64,000 bases of DNA from CAYYBE01 sp964470345 (GCA_964470345.1 CAYYBE010000001.1:1-64000); one strand, 5' to 3'. Shown: positions 18,073 to 27,333, counted from the stretch's first letter. Notes: generated by a model from the letters alone, not told the origin. Numbers and translations are program-made.

Positions 18073-18087
18073 CCAAAGGGAGATTAC

Positions 18088-18555
18088 ATGTTTAATCGTC
18101 GAACTCCCCGCCAACAGCAGCCGATGAAGCAGGAAACGTCTGCAGGTATTGTGACCTTTTATTGGGATGCTGCACAGCAGCGCCCCCTCTATTTATTGCT
18201 GCACTATGTCTCTGGCCATTGGGATTTACCTAAAGGGAAACTTGAACCTGGTGAGACCAAAGAGCAGGCTGCCCATCGTGAACTGAAAGAAGAAACGGGC
18301 TTAGAAGCTCAGCTGTCTCCGAATTTTGAGGAATCGATCTCCTACATTTTCCGTGATAGAAACGGGTCGATGGTGCATAAAGATGTCTACTTTTTTATTG
18401 GGGAAACCCATGCACAGCAGGTTACTATCTCACGGGAACACCAGGGGTTTATCTGGTTGCCGATTGGCGAAGCGCTCCAACAATTGACCTTTGAAAACGC
18501 CCGCCGCATGGTCCAAGCTGCCCATGAGGTTATTATGAGCCAGGTGAAGAAATAA
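18088..18555 (+). CDS. NUDIX hydrolase (Ap4A hydrolase type)
   Basis: 155 residues with a complete NUDIX box, G-x5-E-x7-REUXEEXGU: GKLEPGE, then AHRELKEETGLE. Short length, the SAGIVTFY opening and GHWDLPKGKLEPGE are typical of bis(5'-nucleosyl)-tetraphosphatases, which clear dinucleoside polyphosphates. Other substrates such as mRNA caps or modified nucleotides remain possible. AAAGGGAG precedes ATG 18088. It converges with the HigA-like gene; only six bases separate the two stops. Confidence 0.88.
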   Translation: MFNRRTPRQQQPMKQETSAGIVTFYWDAAQQRPLYLLLHYVSGHWDLPKGKLEPGETKEQAAHRELKEETGLEAQLSPNFEESISYIFRDRNGSMVHKDVYFFIGETHAQQVTISREHQGFIWLPIGEALQQLTFENARRMVQAAHEVIMSQVKK

Positions 18556-18561
18556 GCTGTT

Positions 18562-18891
18562 TTATGGGCGGCGTTTTATGTCGTCAGAGACTGAAAAGTT
18601 CAGTCTAAATCCCATCCCCTGACACAGAGTTGCAAGAGTGCTGATTTTTGGACGTCCTCTTGATGAGAGCGTTTTGTATAAACTCTCACGACCTAAGCCA
18701 GTCTTTTTTGCCAGTTGAGCAATACCACCTTGGGCTTCGGCGATATCTTTGAGGGCCAAAAGTAAAAGCTTTCTTGATTCCGGGTCATCTTCAGAATAGT
18801 CTTCCAGGACGGCATTGATATAGGCCTTTGCTTCGCGTGGATCTTTTAATCTTTTGCGCAGTGATTCTTCAAAACTTCTACTTCTTGGCAT
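18562..18891 (-). CDS. HigA-like addiction-module antitoxin, orphan
   Basis: 109 residues. The C-terminal half is a Cro/CI-like HTH with the family pattern GGIAQLAKKTGLGRESLYKTLS then GRPKISTLATLCQGMGFRL, typical of the RelE/HigB-linked antidote proteins (TIGR02684-like). The N-terminal part has the usual AKAYINAVLEDY. In this family the HigB-type toxin usually lies directly upstream; here the 70-base leader has no toxin gene, only a possible 13-codon frame. It is therefore an orphan regulator or a relic. The promoter carries a perfect inverted repeat, suggesting autoregulation. Confidence 0.86.
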   Translation of the reverse strand: MPRSRSFEESLRKRLKDPREAKAYINAVLEDYSEDDPESRKLLLLALKDIAEAQGGIAQLAKKTGLGRESLYKTLSSRGRPKISTLATLCQGMGFRLNFSVSDDIKRRP

Positions 18892-18968
18892 GATCTTTCA
18901 GCTCTAGTTTGTATCCCATGCTTCGTACACTCTCCAACAGTGATTAATTGAGGCAACACAACAAGGTA

Positions 18969-18998
18969 ATTGTATCTCGAAAGATACTATTTTGTCAA
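18969..18998 (-). promoter_or_regulatory. Promoter with embedded operator for the HigA-like gene
   Basis: Minus strand TTGACA (18998-18993), 18-base spacer, TACAAT (18974-18969). A perfect inverted repeat GTATCT-CGAA-AGATAC at 18972-18987 fills the spacer and touches the minus-10, the usual place for a self-repressing HTH antitoxin. Confidence 0.78.
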
Positions 18999-19045
18999 GA
19001 TGTCTCAATTGCCACCTTGGGTTAATTTTCGAAAAAACATGAATC

Positions 19046-19054
19046 TGATATACT
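19046..19054 (+). promoter_or_regulatory. Extended minus-10 upstream of aspS
   Basis: TGATATACT, 44 bases before the aspS start; the minus-35 (around 19026, TTTTCG) is poor, as allowed for extended minus-10 promoters. Confidence 0.5.
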
Positions 19055-19098
19055 CTACCTATTCGGATAGGGCTCTCTTTTATTGATAGGTTGTAAGC

Positions 19099-20880
19099 AT
19101 GTCAACGAATCATTTTGAACGAACGACCGGCTGTGGGCAAGTGACCAAAGCTGAGGTAGGGAAAACGATTACACTTTCAGGCTGGGTACATCGCCGCCGT
19201 GATCATGGCGGGCTCGTATTTATCGATCTGCGCGATCGCAGCGGTATGATGCAAGTCGTCTTTAGCCCTGATATCGATCAGCAGGCCTATGCTCAAGCGC
19301 AAGCGTTGCGTTCAGAATTTGTTCTTTCAGTAACGGGCACCGTTGTTGAGCGAACCCCGTCGACCGTTAATAAAGAGTTGCCAACTGGTGCTCTTGAGTT
19401 ACATGCTGGTACCATTACGATCCATAACAAAGCGAAAGCGCTCCCATTCTCATTAGATCATGCAGATGAAGTTGAAGAAGAGATACGCTTAACCTATCGT
19501 TATTTGGACTTGCGTCGTCCCGTGATGCATGAACGGTTAAAGCTCCGTCATGAGATCGTATTCGCGATGCGCGAGTTTTTAAACTCAAAAAGTTTTTATG
19601 AAATTGAAACGCCTGTTTTAACAAAAAATACGGCAGAAGGTGCACGAGAATTTTTGGTGCCATCGCGTATCCATAAAGGCTCATTTTACGCCTTGCCTCA
19701 ATCCCCACAAGTTTATAAGCAGCTTTTGATGGCAGGTGGCATGGAGCGCTACTTCCAAGTTGCTCGCTGTTTCCGTGATGAAGATCTGCGTGCTGACCGT
19801 CAGCCAGAATTTACCCAACTTGACCTTGAAATGTCATTTGTCAAAGAAGGGGATATTCAAGATCTTATCGAAGGGGTCTTAGCCCATATTTTGAAAAAGA
19901 TTTTTAATAAGCCGCTTAAAACTCCCTTTTTACGTATGACCTATGACGAAGCCTTTTCGACCTATGGATGCGACAAACCGGACTTACGTTTTGGGTTAAA
20001 GATTAGCGATGCGACGTCGCTGTTTGCACAAACAGAGCTGGGCTTTTTGAAGTCAATTCTTAACGCTGGTGGTAAAGTTGGTTCGCTCCATGTAAGTGGC
20101 CATCAATTCACTCGTTCAGAACTTGAACATTGGGTTGAGCTTTCCATTAAAAATGGTGCAAAAGGGCTCTTATGGATTCGCTTTAACGAACAGGGCGAAC
20201 CAGAATCATCAATTACCAAATACTTGCCAAAAGATTTCTTTAAGCAGGCGCAAGGGCTTTTTCCCGACTTACGTCCGGGCGATACCCTCTTTATGATCGC
20301 TGCTCCGTATAAAGATGCATGGACACAGTTGGGCCGTTTACGCTTACAATTAGGTGAAGCCCTTAAGATGATTCCAAAAGATGAGCTTAATTTCCTATGG
20401 GTTACCGATTTTCCACTCTTGGAGTACGATGCTGCGGCAAAGCGCTGGTCTTCAGTACACCATCCCTTTACCAGTCCACAAGAAGGCTGGGAATCCCAAG
20501 AGCCAGGGCAGATGAAAGCGCGTGCCTATGACGTTGTCTTAAATGGCGTTGAGCTCGGTGGTGGGTCGATTCGAATTCATAATCCTGAAGTTCAGCAAAA
20601 GATTTTTGATTTCTTGGGCTTTAACCAAGGGTTAATGCAGCAACATTTTGGCTTCTTGCTTGAAGCGCAGGAGCTTGGCTTTCCGCCACACGGTGGCATA
20701 GCCCTCGGCGTTGATCGCTTTATTATGCTCTTGCTTGGTTGTGCTTCTATTCGTGAAGTGATCGCTTTCCCTAAGACACAAACAGCACAAGATCCGCTGA
20801 TGCAAGCACCAACGCTTGTTGAGGCAGCTAAGCTTGCTGAGTATGGTCTTAAATTTGCTTGTCCGGAGAAGCTTTCTTAA
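19099..20880 (+). CDS. aspS: Aspartyl-tRNA synthetase, bacterial type
   Basis: Class IIb synthetase, 593 residues. OB-fold anticodon domain (SGWVHRRRDHGGLVFIDLRD), motif 2 FRDEDLRADRQPEFTQLD, a GAD insertion domain in the middle, and motif 3 GIALGVDRFIMLLLG. Because gatB is also in this window, the enzyme may be non-discriminating and supply Asp-tRNA-Asn to GatCAB; discriminating residues cannot be judged by eye. The start is supported by family alignment (HFERTTGCGQV). Its last codons form the left arm of a short dispersed repeat (see 20871-20918). Confidence 0.97.
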   Translation: MSTNHFERTTGCGQVTKAEVGKTITLSGWVHRRRDHGGLVFIDLRDRSGMMQVVFSPDIDQQAYAQAQALRSEFVLSVTGTVVERTPSTVNKELPTGALELHAGTITIHNKAKALPFSLDHADEVEEEIRLTYRYLDLRRPVMHERLKLRHEIVFAMREFLNSKSFYEIETPVLTKNTAEGAREFLVPSRIHKGSFYALPQSPQVYKQLLMAGGMERYFQVARCFRDEDLRADRQPEFTQLDLEMSFVKEGDIQDLIEGVLAHILKKIFNKPLKTPFLRMTYDEAFSTYGCDKPDLRFGLKISDATSLFAQTELGFLKSILNAGGKVGSLHVSGHQFTRSELEHWVELSIKNGAKGLLWIRFNEQGEPESSITKYLPKDFFKQAQGLFPDLRPGDTLFMIAAPYKDAWTQLGRLRLQLGEALKMIPKDELNFLWVTDFPLLEYDAAAKRWSSVHHPFTSPQEGWESQEPGQMKARAYDVVLNGVELGGGSIRIHNPEVQQKIFDFLGFNQGLMQQHFGFLLEAQELGFPPHGGIALGVDRFIMLLLGCASIREVIAFPKTQTAQDPLMQAPTLVEAAKLAEYGLKFACPEKLS

Positions 20881-20918
20881 CTTCGTGAGAGATAAACCCA
20901 GAGAAAGCGAAGACGGGC
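20871..20918. repeat. Dispersed repeat, copy A
   Basis: About 48 bases that align with 35182-35228 at roughly four of five positions. Shared core: TCG(T)GAGAGATAA(A)CCCA, then AGAAA and GACGGG. Outer arms GCTTTCT / AGAAAGC pair over a 24-base loop; copy B has GTTTTCT / AGAAAAC, a compensatory change. The left arm overlaps the aspS stop codon. Confidence 0.6.
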
Positions 20919-20970
20919 GCCACCAACCAAAGAGTAAGCTTCATCGTTCTCGTATATCTTTAGATAGAAA

Positions 20971-20998
20971 AAGAGCCTGGCATAAAAACCAGGCTCTT
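20971..20998. terminator. Bidirectional terminator between aspS and the convergent gene
   Basis: AAGAGCCTGG / CCAGGCTCTT perfect 10-bp stem, 8-base loop, with AAA on the left and TTTG on the right. Confidence 0.85.
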
Positions 20999-21025
20999 TG
21001 TTTAGTTTACTGAATTGTGATTACG

Positions 21026-22912
21026 TTAGCGTGCTATGCGTACCATAGAAAGTTTCTTAAAATATTTAGCAATGCTCTTGGTAATGTTATTGCCGTAGCG
21101 GTAACCGACCAAACCTGCCACAGTAAGTCCAATGCAACCAAGGGCGATTTTATGCTTTTTGGCTGAATTGGTTAGGCGGGTGAACAACGAGAGCGCTTTT
21201 TTCGATGGTTGTGGTGCTTCTTGGCCCTTGACGACTACGTCGATTGATGGAGCTTCGGCTGGCGGCGTTAGACTCTGAGATTCTCTTTCCTCTTTCATAA
21301 AAATTGTATCAGCAAAAGGTATCGAATCTGCTGAAATTAAAGTACTTTGTGGGCTCGATGACGCCTGTTCTTTAGGAGTGCTATGAGGTACTGTGTTTAG
21401 TGCTGGAGAAGCTGGAATTGCCGTTGATTCTTCCTGATCTGTAGGTTGTTGAGCATCGGCAAGTTTTTGCAGGAGTTGGTTATACCGCATGACATGTTCC
21501 AAGTTTTGCATGATTCCTGAAGCAAGCTCTTCTCCTTTTGCTCTTCCAATTTCACCCTCGAGAGTGAGGTATTGGTCCTCAGCTTTATTTTTAATAGCAT
21601 CGTCGACTCTTCGCTCTAATCCTTGGAGCTTTGCTTCACTGGTAGGAGGTGTTGCAGGTGGGTGAGGACGTAGTTTGCCTTGAGGATGACTGCTGAGTTC
21701 TTCTAATTTATTCAGAAGCTCAAGCTTTTTATGTTGTATTCCATGTGAAGTTACTGGTATTGATCTAGCAGCCATTTGGAACAGATTCAGAACTGCTTGA
21801 TCTGCTGTTGTGTGTGCTTGGGCGATCAGTTCTTGATATTTCGTGAGAATATTTTCCAATTCCTCACATCCCCATGGATTAATGGTAGCTTGGGCCTCTT
21901 GTACTAGAGACTGAAATTCTTTGCTCGCGATGATGCTGCTAAACTCTTTTAGAGTACCAGTTTTCAAGAGCGTCTTTGTCGCGTTAGCTATGCCCGTGAA
22001 AGTTGAAGCATCAGCGAATTTATCCAATTTATCTGCGGTAGATTGCATGGTACGATTTGGATTAGCAGGATTAACTCGAACGGTTGAAGATCCATCGTCT
22101 GTTGGATGGGAAAGCACTTGCGTTGTTGGGACATGTTCCTCGGAAATTGCTACAACAGGGGCTGTACCAAGGGCTGCTTGTTGCAGTGCTTCTCGATTTG
22201 GAGAGAGTTCTCGTATGCGGTTAATGACAAGCTTTTGTAACTGTTGATACCGTTCTTTTTCAGCGGATGATAAACTACCTTGCTCTAAAGCGGAACCAAT
22301 TTTGGTATTGAGCGCTTCAAACTCGCATGCGGTTGCGTTAGCTTTTTTCAATAACGCTTCCTGTTGGGTACGAAGTTGTACGTAAGGATCTTCGGCAGCT
22401 GGAGTAGGAACTGCTATTTCTGGAGCTGGACTCGAAGAGCTTGTTTCGCTGTCGGTTGGGCTAGCAGGTCTTTGTGAGGATTGATCTTGAACAGAGCTTG
22501 TTGCGCTGGTTGTATTGTTTTCTTCAAAGTTGATTTCGAGGCCATTAAGGGCAGTAATACGACCTTTAATACGGGTAATTCTCGACTCATATTGCTGAGA
22601 GAGTAACGTATCAGTTGCTTTTTTTTGTGATTCCTGAGCTTCTTGCAATAAGCCTTCTAATGCGTCTATTTTTTCCTTGGTATTCAATCCTGTATCTTCT
22701 TCGATAGCTTTAACGCTTTCATCCAAATCCTCTGGTGAAGAAGGGCGTGGATTGAATCTTGAAACGCTTGATTGTCCAATCTTCGAAATACTTGGACGAC
22801 GGTCGGCAACTACGGGTTTCTGTGCTTCAGAGGCTTGGACTGCCGTAGATACGAGCAGTGCCCCTAAGTATAAGCCGCTCAAGCATGTGAGTGATAAGTG
22901 TTTTGTTTCCAT
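21026..22912 (-). CDS. Large exported low-complexity protein with C-terminal membrane segment
   Basis: 628 residues, no family recognised. Signal peptide MKHLSLTCLSGLYLGALLVSTAVQA-like (residues 1-26; ATG 22912, AAGGG upstream). The body alternates helical segments (KEKIDALEGLLQEAQESQKK; KLELLNKLEELSSHPQG) with Ser/Pro/Thr-rich linkers. A hydrophobic helix near the end (KIALGCIGLTVAGLVGYRYG) precedes a basic tail. Probably an envelope-anchored protein. It follows the 22929-24182 gene by 16 bases, so the two are cotranscribed; both have the composition of secreted host-interaction proteins, which is inference only. Confidence 0.75.
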   Translation of the reverse strand: METKHLSLTCLSGLYLGALLVSTAVQASEAQKPVVADRRPSISKIGQSSVSRFNPRPSSPEDLDESVKAIEEDTGLNTKEKIDALEGLLQEAQESQKKATDTLLSQQYESRITRIKGRITALNGLEINFEENNTTSATSSVQDQSSQRPASPTDSETSSSSPAPEIAVPTPAAEDPYVQLRTQQEALLKKANATACEFEALNTKIGSALEQGSLSSAEKERYQQLQKLVINRIRELSPNREALQQAALGTAPVVAISEEHVPTTQVLSHPTDDGSSTVRVNPANPNRTMQSTADKLDKFADASTFTGIANATKTLLKTGTLKEFSSIIASKEFQSLVQEAQATINPWGCEELENILTKYQELIAQAHTTADQAVLNLFQMAARSIPVTSHGIQHKKLELLNKLEELSSHPQGKLRPHPPATPPTSEAKLQGLERRVDDAIKNKAEDQYLTLEGEIGRAKGEELASGIMQNLEHVMRYNQLLQKLADAQQPTDQEESTAIPASPALNTVPHSTPKEQASSSPQSTLISADSIPFADTIFMKEERESQSLTPPAEAPSIDVVVKGQEAPQPSKKALSLFTRLTNSAKKHKIALGCIGLTVAGLVGYRYGNNITKSIAKYFKKLSMVRIAR

Positions 22913-22928
22913 GTTTTTCCCTTCTTAA

Positions 22929-24182
22929 TTATTGTTCGTCACGATGTGTAAAAAGTGTCCCAATGGCGCGGTAAGGTTTATATACTTTCGTGGTTTCGCT
23001 TTCAGCGTCTTTCGCTGCTACCGGTAATTCTGCTTTTGCATCAAAGTCTGCAAAGATAGCATTGATGTGGGGGCGAGGTTGGTTGACCCGTGTTGTTTCA
23101 CTTTCCTGAAGAGTTGCTGCAAGAGATGGTCGTTCAGCTTTCGCGTTAAATTCTGGTTGAGCTGTTTGTTTTGATTTTTGTAGCGCCTTGGCTACGACTT
23201 TTGAGGCAGATTTTTGTATTGCTTGCTCGTACTGTTTTTCCAATGCTTCATAGTGCGCAATACGTTCAGGATTAGTTTCTTGACGCTTAGCTTCAACTAC
23301 TTGCTTGAGGTGTGATGTGTAATTACGAGATAATAAAACTGCAAAGCGGATATCTTCTGCGTAAAGCCGTTGCAATTTATCGAGCTTGTCACGCTTTACT
23401 AATTCATGAGCTGTTAGTTGATGCGCATGTGCTTGTTCGGTTGTTGCGCTCGACGAGCTCAAAGCCGTTGAGCTTGAAGGTTCCGAAACTGCTTGGGATG
23501 GAGATTTGGGAGATGTATTGAGAAAAGCGAGTTGTACCCCAGATAGAGTAGCAGCCGTGTCCACCTTGGTGGTATCACTTTGTGGAGAGCCAAGTTTTTG
23601 TGATTGAGCTGGCATTGTCCCTGTAGAGACAGGGTTTTTCTTGCCCGGTTTCTTTGGGTTAGCATGCTTTTTAAATCGAAAATCCATAACTATTTTGCTT
23701 TGTGTATGGAAATTGGTTTCAATAAAGCTTGTAACCTTGGTTTCCCACATGGCTAGTTCTTGTTTAAAAGATGATTGATCAGGTGCAGCAGAAGCTTCTT
23801 TTTGTATCTCTGCTAACAATTGCTTGAAATTGGTAAGGCAAAGGGCTCGTAAAGCGTCTCCGTATTGATTCTCAATATGCTTTAGTGCAGCTTCCTGCTC
23901 TGTAGTTAACGATGCTTGAGGTGCAGATAAACGTAGTAAATCGTTAATCTCTTTGCGTATATCTTGAAAGGCGTTGTTTGTTGGTATGCGTTTTAAGAGT
24001 TCTTCAAATCCTGCATCAGGAGCATTGCTAGATATAAGGGTTTGGAATTCTTTGAGAAATTCTTGATGGGTTTCTGAAAGACGCGGTGTCTGGTTGATGA
24101 CTTGTACTTGCGAAGCACAAGCTCCCGTTGTTGCTATCAGCATTACGTAGAACAAGCTGTAGAGATAATATTTATGTAACAT
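22929..24182 (-). CDS. Exported low-complexity protein
   Basis: 417 residues, no family recognised. Signal peptide ends near TTGACAS; ATG 24182 has AAAGGA upstream. Helical N-terminal region (residues 35-160), a basic GKKNP stretch, a Ser/Ala/Thr-rich linker, then a coiled-coil-like helix (ERIAHYEALEKQYEQAIQKS). The C-terminal part has two similar blocks, FNAKAERPSLAATLQESETT and FDAKAELPVAAKDAESETT, both followed by a short V-N/Y-x-P-R motif, so an internal duplication of about 35 residues is visible. It lies between gatB and the next exported gene on the same strand. Confidence 0.75.
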   Translation of the reverse strand: MLHKYYLYSLFYVMLIATTGACASQVQVINQTPRLSETHQEFLKEFQTLISSNAPDAGFEELLKRIPTNNAFQDIRKEINDLLRLSAPQASLTTEQEAALKHIENQYGDALRALCLTNFKQLLAEIQKEASAAPDQSSFKQELAMWETKVTSFIETNFHTQSKIVMDFRFKKHANPKKPGKKNPVSTGTMPAQSQKLGSPQSDTTKVDTAATLSGVQLAFLNTSPKSPSQAVSEPSSSTALSSSSATTEQAHAHQLTAHELVKRDKLDKLQRLYAEDIRFAVLLSRNYTSHLKQVVEAKRQETNPERIAHYEALEKQYEQAIQKSASKVVAKALQKSKQTAQPEFNAKAERPSLAATLQESETTRVNQPRPHINAIFADFDAKAELPVAAKDAESETTKVYKPYRAIGTLFTHRDEQ

Positions 24183-24232
24183 AATAGTTTCCTTTGGTTC
24201 ACTCTTGTTATTCGTGATGTTTTTCTCTTGGG

Positions 24233-25684
24233 TTATTCTAGGTATTTCTTGAGCAAATCATTGATTTGCTGAGGATTTGCGCGGCCTTGGGTTTTAGCCA
24301 TTGCTTGTCCAACAAAAAATGCCCACAGTTTCGTTTTTCCTGCTTTATAGTCAGCTACTTGCCCTGGGTTGGCGTTCACTATTTCTTTAACTAATGCTTC
24401 AAGTTCTGTCGATGAACCGATTTGTTGTAATCCAAGCTCTTCAACGAGAGCCTTCGGCATTTTTCCGTTTTCTGACATTGCTTCAAAAATCTCTTGAGCA
24501 GCACGGTTATTGATAACGTTTGTTTCAATAAGCGTAACGAGCTCTGCAATATGTGTAGGTTTAATTTTGCACTGGGCAAAGGTTAATTTTTGCTCTTTGA
24601 TGAGTGCCATCAGATCGCGTAAGACCCAGTTGATCAGAAGCTTGCTTTTGGTGAGTGCGTATGCTTGTTCATAAAAGTTTGCCAGTTCAAGATCGTTTAC
24701 CAAAATTTCTGCTTCGTAGGGGGTAAGCCCTTGCGTACAAAGACGATCAAACTTTTCATAGGGCAGTTCTGGCATTTGTGCTTTAATCTTTGCAATCCAA
24801 GCATCATCGATCTGGAGCTCTGGCAAATCGGGCTCATTAAAGTAGCGGTAGTCAGCTGCTTCTTCTTTGCTTCGCATCATAATCGTGACGTGCTCTTTGG
24901 TATCCCAAAGACGTGTTTCTTGCTTAACGAGCTCGCCTCGTTCAAGAATAGCGATTTGGCGACCGACTTCGTATTCAATGGCATCGCCGATAAATTTAAA
25001 CGAGTTAATATTTTTGAGCTCACAGCGGGTTCCAAGCTTTAAAGCTCCCTTTTTGCGTACTGAGATATTCGTATCAGCACGGAATGCACCATCTTCCATG
25101 TTGCCTGAACAGACGTTTAAATACATGACGATTGAACGCAATGTTTTCAAATAGGCCCGTGCTTCGGCTGAGCTTGCAATGTCAGGGTATGAAACAATCT
25201 CAAGCAGTGGTGTGCCAGCGCGATTGAGATCGACAAAACTTTCATCGGTTATCTGTGAGTGAATATTTTTCCCTGCATCCTCTTCCATATGAATTCTGAT
25301 AAGACGAATCTTTTTCGTACTCTCATCTTCAAGGCGAATCGGTACGATGCCCTCTTGGCAGATAGGAAGATCACTTTGGGTAATTTGAAAGCCTTTTGGC
25401 AAATCAGGGTAAAAATAGTGCTTGCGGGCAAAGCGTGTTGTTTGGTTAATTTTTGAGTTTGTTGCCAATGCAGCCATAATCGCGTAGTCGACAACTTGCT
25501 TGTTAAGCACCGGGAGTACCCCGGGTTGTCCTGTACAGATAGGGCAGATGTTTTGATTGGCTTCCTGAGCGGGGCCATTGGCACAAGGACAGAAGATTTT
25601 ACTCTGGGTAGAGAGCTGAACGTGTACCTCGATACCGATGTTTACTTCATATTGTGCATGAATATTTGTATTGGCTTCTGCCAT
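24233..25684 (-). CDS. gatB: Asp/Glu-tRNA amidotransferase subunit B
   Basis: 483 residues; subunit B of GatCAB, which converts Asp-tRNA-Asn or Glu-tRNA-Gln to the amidated form. Family blocks: YEVNIGIEVHVQLST, CPICTGQPGVLPVLN with its zinc cysteines, HYFYPDLPKGFQITQ, EEDAGKN, FRADTNISVR, and the C-terminal YqeY-like tail (GRANPQQINDLLKKYL). ATG 25684 is chosen because TAGGAGAATTTT precedes it; the longer frame to 25702 has none. gatA and gatC are not adjacent. Two exported genes follow downstream on the same strand after 50 bases. Confidence 0.96.
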   Translation of the reverse strand: MAEANTNIHAQYEVNIGIEVHVQLSTQSKIFCPCANGPAQEANQNICPICTGQPGVLPVLNKQVVDYAIMAALATNSKINQTTRFARKHYFYPDLPKGFQITQSDLPICQEGIVPIRLEDESTKKIRLIRIHMEEDAGKNIHSQITDESFVDLNRAGTPLLEIVSYPDIASSAEARAYLKTLRSIVMYLNVCSGNMEDGAFRADTNISVRKKGALKLGTRCELKNINSFKFIGDAIEYEVGRQIAILERGELVKQETRLWDTKEHVTIMMRSKEEAADYRYFNEPDLPELQIDDAWIAKIKAQMPELPYEKFDRLCTQGLTPYEAEILVNDLELANFYEQAYALTKSKLLINWVLRDLMALIKEQKLTFAQCKIKPTHIAELVTLIETNVINNRAAQEIFEAMSENGKMPKALVEELGLQQIGSSTELEALVKEIVNANPGQVADYKAGKTKLWAFFVGQAMAKTQGRANPQQINDLLKKYLE

Positions 25685-25817
25685 GAAAATTCTCCTACCC
25701 AATGAACGTTATTACAACTTAATAATACAGTTTACCCTTATGGCTCCCTGGAAGCAAATGGGGGGGGTGTGGTATATCCTTGTCACCTACAGCACAGTAT
25801 GGGGAAAAAGTCGTGGT

Positions 25818-25846
25818 TTGACAAGGAAAATGCCATCTGCTACAGT
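25818..25846 (+). promoter_or_regulatory. Promoter of the MGDG-synthase-like gene
   Basis: Consensus TTGACA, 17-base spacer, extended minus-10 TGCTACAGT. Leader of about 105 bases. The region 25685-25956 holds no other gene; it also contains an 8-G tract at 25760-25767. Confidence 0.75.
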
Positions 25847-25956
25847 CATCATTATCCGTCGATTTTGAATCATCTTTTTAATGCAGTTATACCTGTCTTT
25901 CTTTTTTTTCAATACTCTCACGTATAACAGTTATCTTTCTGAAAAGGGCATACTCG

Positions 25957-27291
25957 ATGAAATTTGGCCATTTTACCTCAAAGACACCGGTAAGTTTATG
26001 GATTTCAGCGCTGTTACTTATGGTTGCAGGGTGTGGAAAAAGGCAGGAGAGGTCTACCCCAATAACTCAATCAGCAAATACAACAGCACAAGTTTTGAAC
26101 CCATCTGCTTCTGGTGAGCTTCCTATGACAAAAAAACGGGTTTTAGTTTTTATTAGTACTGGTGGTGGTGCCCACTCTTCGGCTGCTAAAGCGATTAAAA
26201 ATTATTTAGGGGATGGGTATGAATTTGAAGTAGTGACGATGATCCGGGAAGTGTTGTATCCAATCGATCCTCTTAACTGGTTCATGGGTGGGGCCTATAG
26301 CGGTGAAGATTTTTACGATGGATTATTAAAAAATCAATATATTTACGGTACTCATATGCTTGCCAAGCTTGGCGGCATGGTTATTAAGTTACGTGGTAAA
26401 ACGATTGATGGGCTGGTAGAGGAATTTATCAAGAAGCATCATCCCGACTTAGTTCTTTCGCTTTTCCCCTACTTTAACGGATCGCTGTATAGAGTAACAC
26501 AAAAGCTTGATCTTCCCTTGTTAGTTGTACAACCTGATTTTGATGCAACGCATTATGCGCATGATCTGGAAAACCCAACATCTGAGAAATTTGTTTTTGG
26601 AATTCCCTTTGATTATCCGGGCATTTGGCAAAAACTTGAAGCAGCAAAAATTCCCAAAGAACGAGTTCGTGTTGTCGGCTTCCCTGTGCGTCCAGCATTT
26701 TTTACCAAGCCTGATCTTGTAGCAGCTCGAAAAGAATTTAACATTCCAACCGACAAACCGGTTGCCATGGTTTTGATGGGCTCAGCTGGTTCGCGTGGCA
26801 CGCTTAAGTACGCGAAAGCATTTGCTAAGCTCGACTATCCAATGCACGTTATTTTGTGTCTGGGCAGAAATGAAGCATTGCGTTCAGAAGTTGAGAAAGT
26901 ACAATTCCCTTCGCATATCACTGTATCTCTCGTTGGCTTTACTGAAAAAATGGCTGAACTGATGGCGGTATCTGATGTAATTATTACGAAGTCGGGACCA
27001 ACAAGTATCTGCGAAGCGCTCTATGCTCGTAAGCCAATTATCGTCGACCGCACGGCCGGCAAGATTTTATGGTGGGAGCGTCTGCATGCGCAGTTTGTGG
27101 TTGATAATGGCTTTGGGCAAGAACTTTTTGAAATCAGCAAGCTGCCAAAAGTTTTGGGTCAGTTTGTGAATGATGCGAAATATATTGCTGCCATCAAAAA
27201 ACGCATGGCCGATTATAAACTGCCTGAAGTGAAAGAGAATATCTGTTCACTCGTTAATCAGTTGATTGATGCGCAGGACGATTTGAAATAA
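25957..27291 (+). CDS. MGDG-synthase-like glycosyltransferase with lipoprotein-type N-terminus
   Basis: 444 residues. After residue 55 the protein matches the diacylglycerol glucosyl/galactosyltransferase family: VLVFISTGGGAHSSAAKAIK opens the N-terminal domain and the GT28-like C-terminal domain has FTEKMAELMAVSDVIITKSG and PTSICEALYARKPIIVD, the nucleotide-sugar site. The unusual part is the start: WISALLLMVAGCGK is a good lipobox signal, which would place a sugar-nucleotide enzyme outside the cytoplasm. ATG 26125 (MTKKRVLVF) would give a normal cytoplasmic enzyme and has GGTGAG upstream. Both starts could be used. Confidence 0.85.
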   Translation: MKFGHFTSKTPVSLWISALLLMVAGCGKRQERSTPITQSANTTAQVLNPSASGELPMTKKRVLVFISTGGGAHSSAAKAIKNYLGDGYEFEVVTMIREVLYPIDPLNWFMGGAYSGEDFYDGLLKNQYIYGTHMLAKLGGMVIKLRGKTIDGLVEEFIKKHHPDLVLSLFPYFNGSLYRVTQKLDLPLLVVQPDFDATHYAHDLENPTSEKFVFGIPFDYPGIWQKLEAAKIPKERVRVVGFPVRPAFFTKPDLVAARKEFNIPTDKPVAMVLMGSAGSRGTLKYAKAFAKLDYPMHVILCLGRNEALRSEVEKVQFPSHITVSLVGFTEKMAELMAVSDVIITKSGPTSICEALYARKPIIVDRTAGKILWWERLHAQFVVDNGFGQELFEISKLPKVLGQFVNDAKYIAAIKKRMADYKLPEVKENICSLVNQLIDAQDDLK

Positions 27292-27333
27292 GCCCACAAA
27301 CTCTTTCTTTTTACAACAGAAATCTCTAGATTT

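Noticed and set aside
20846..20934. 31-codon minus frame across repeat copy A (starts MKLTLWLV)
   Set aside because: Signal-like opening, but weak ribosome site, overlaps aspS antisense, and copy B does not keep the same frame.
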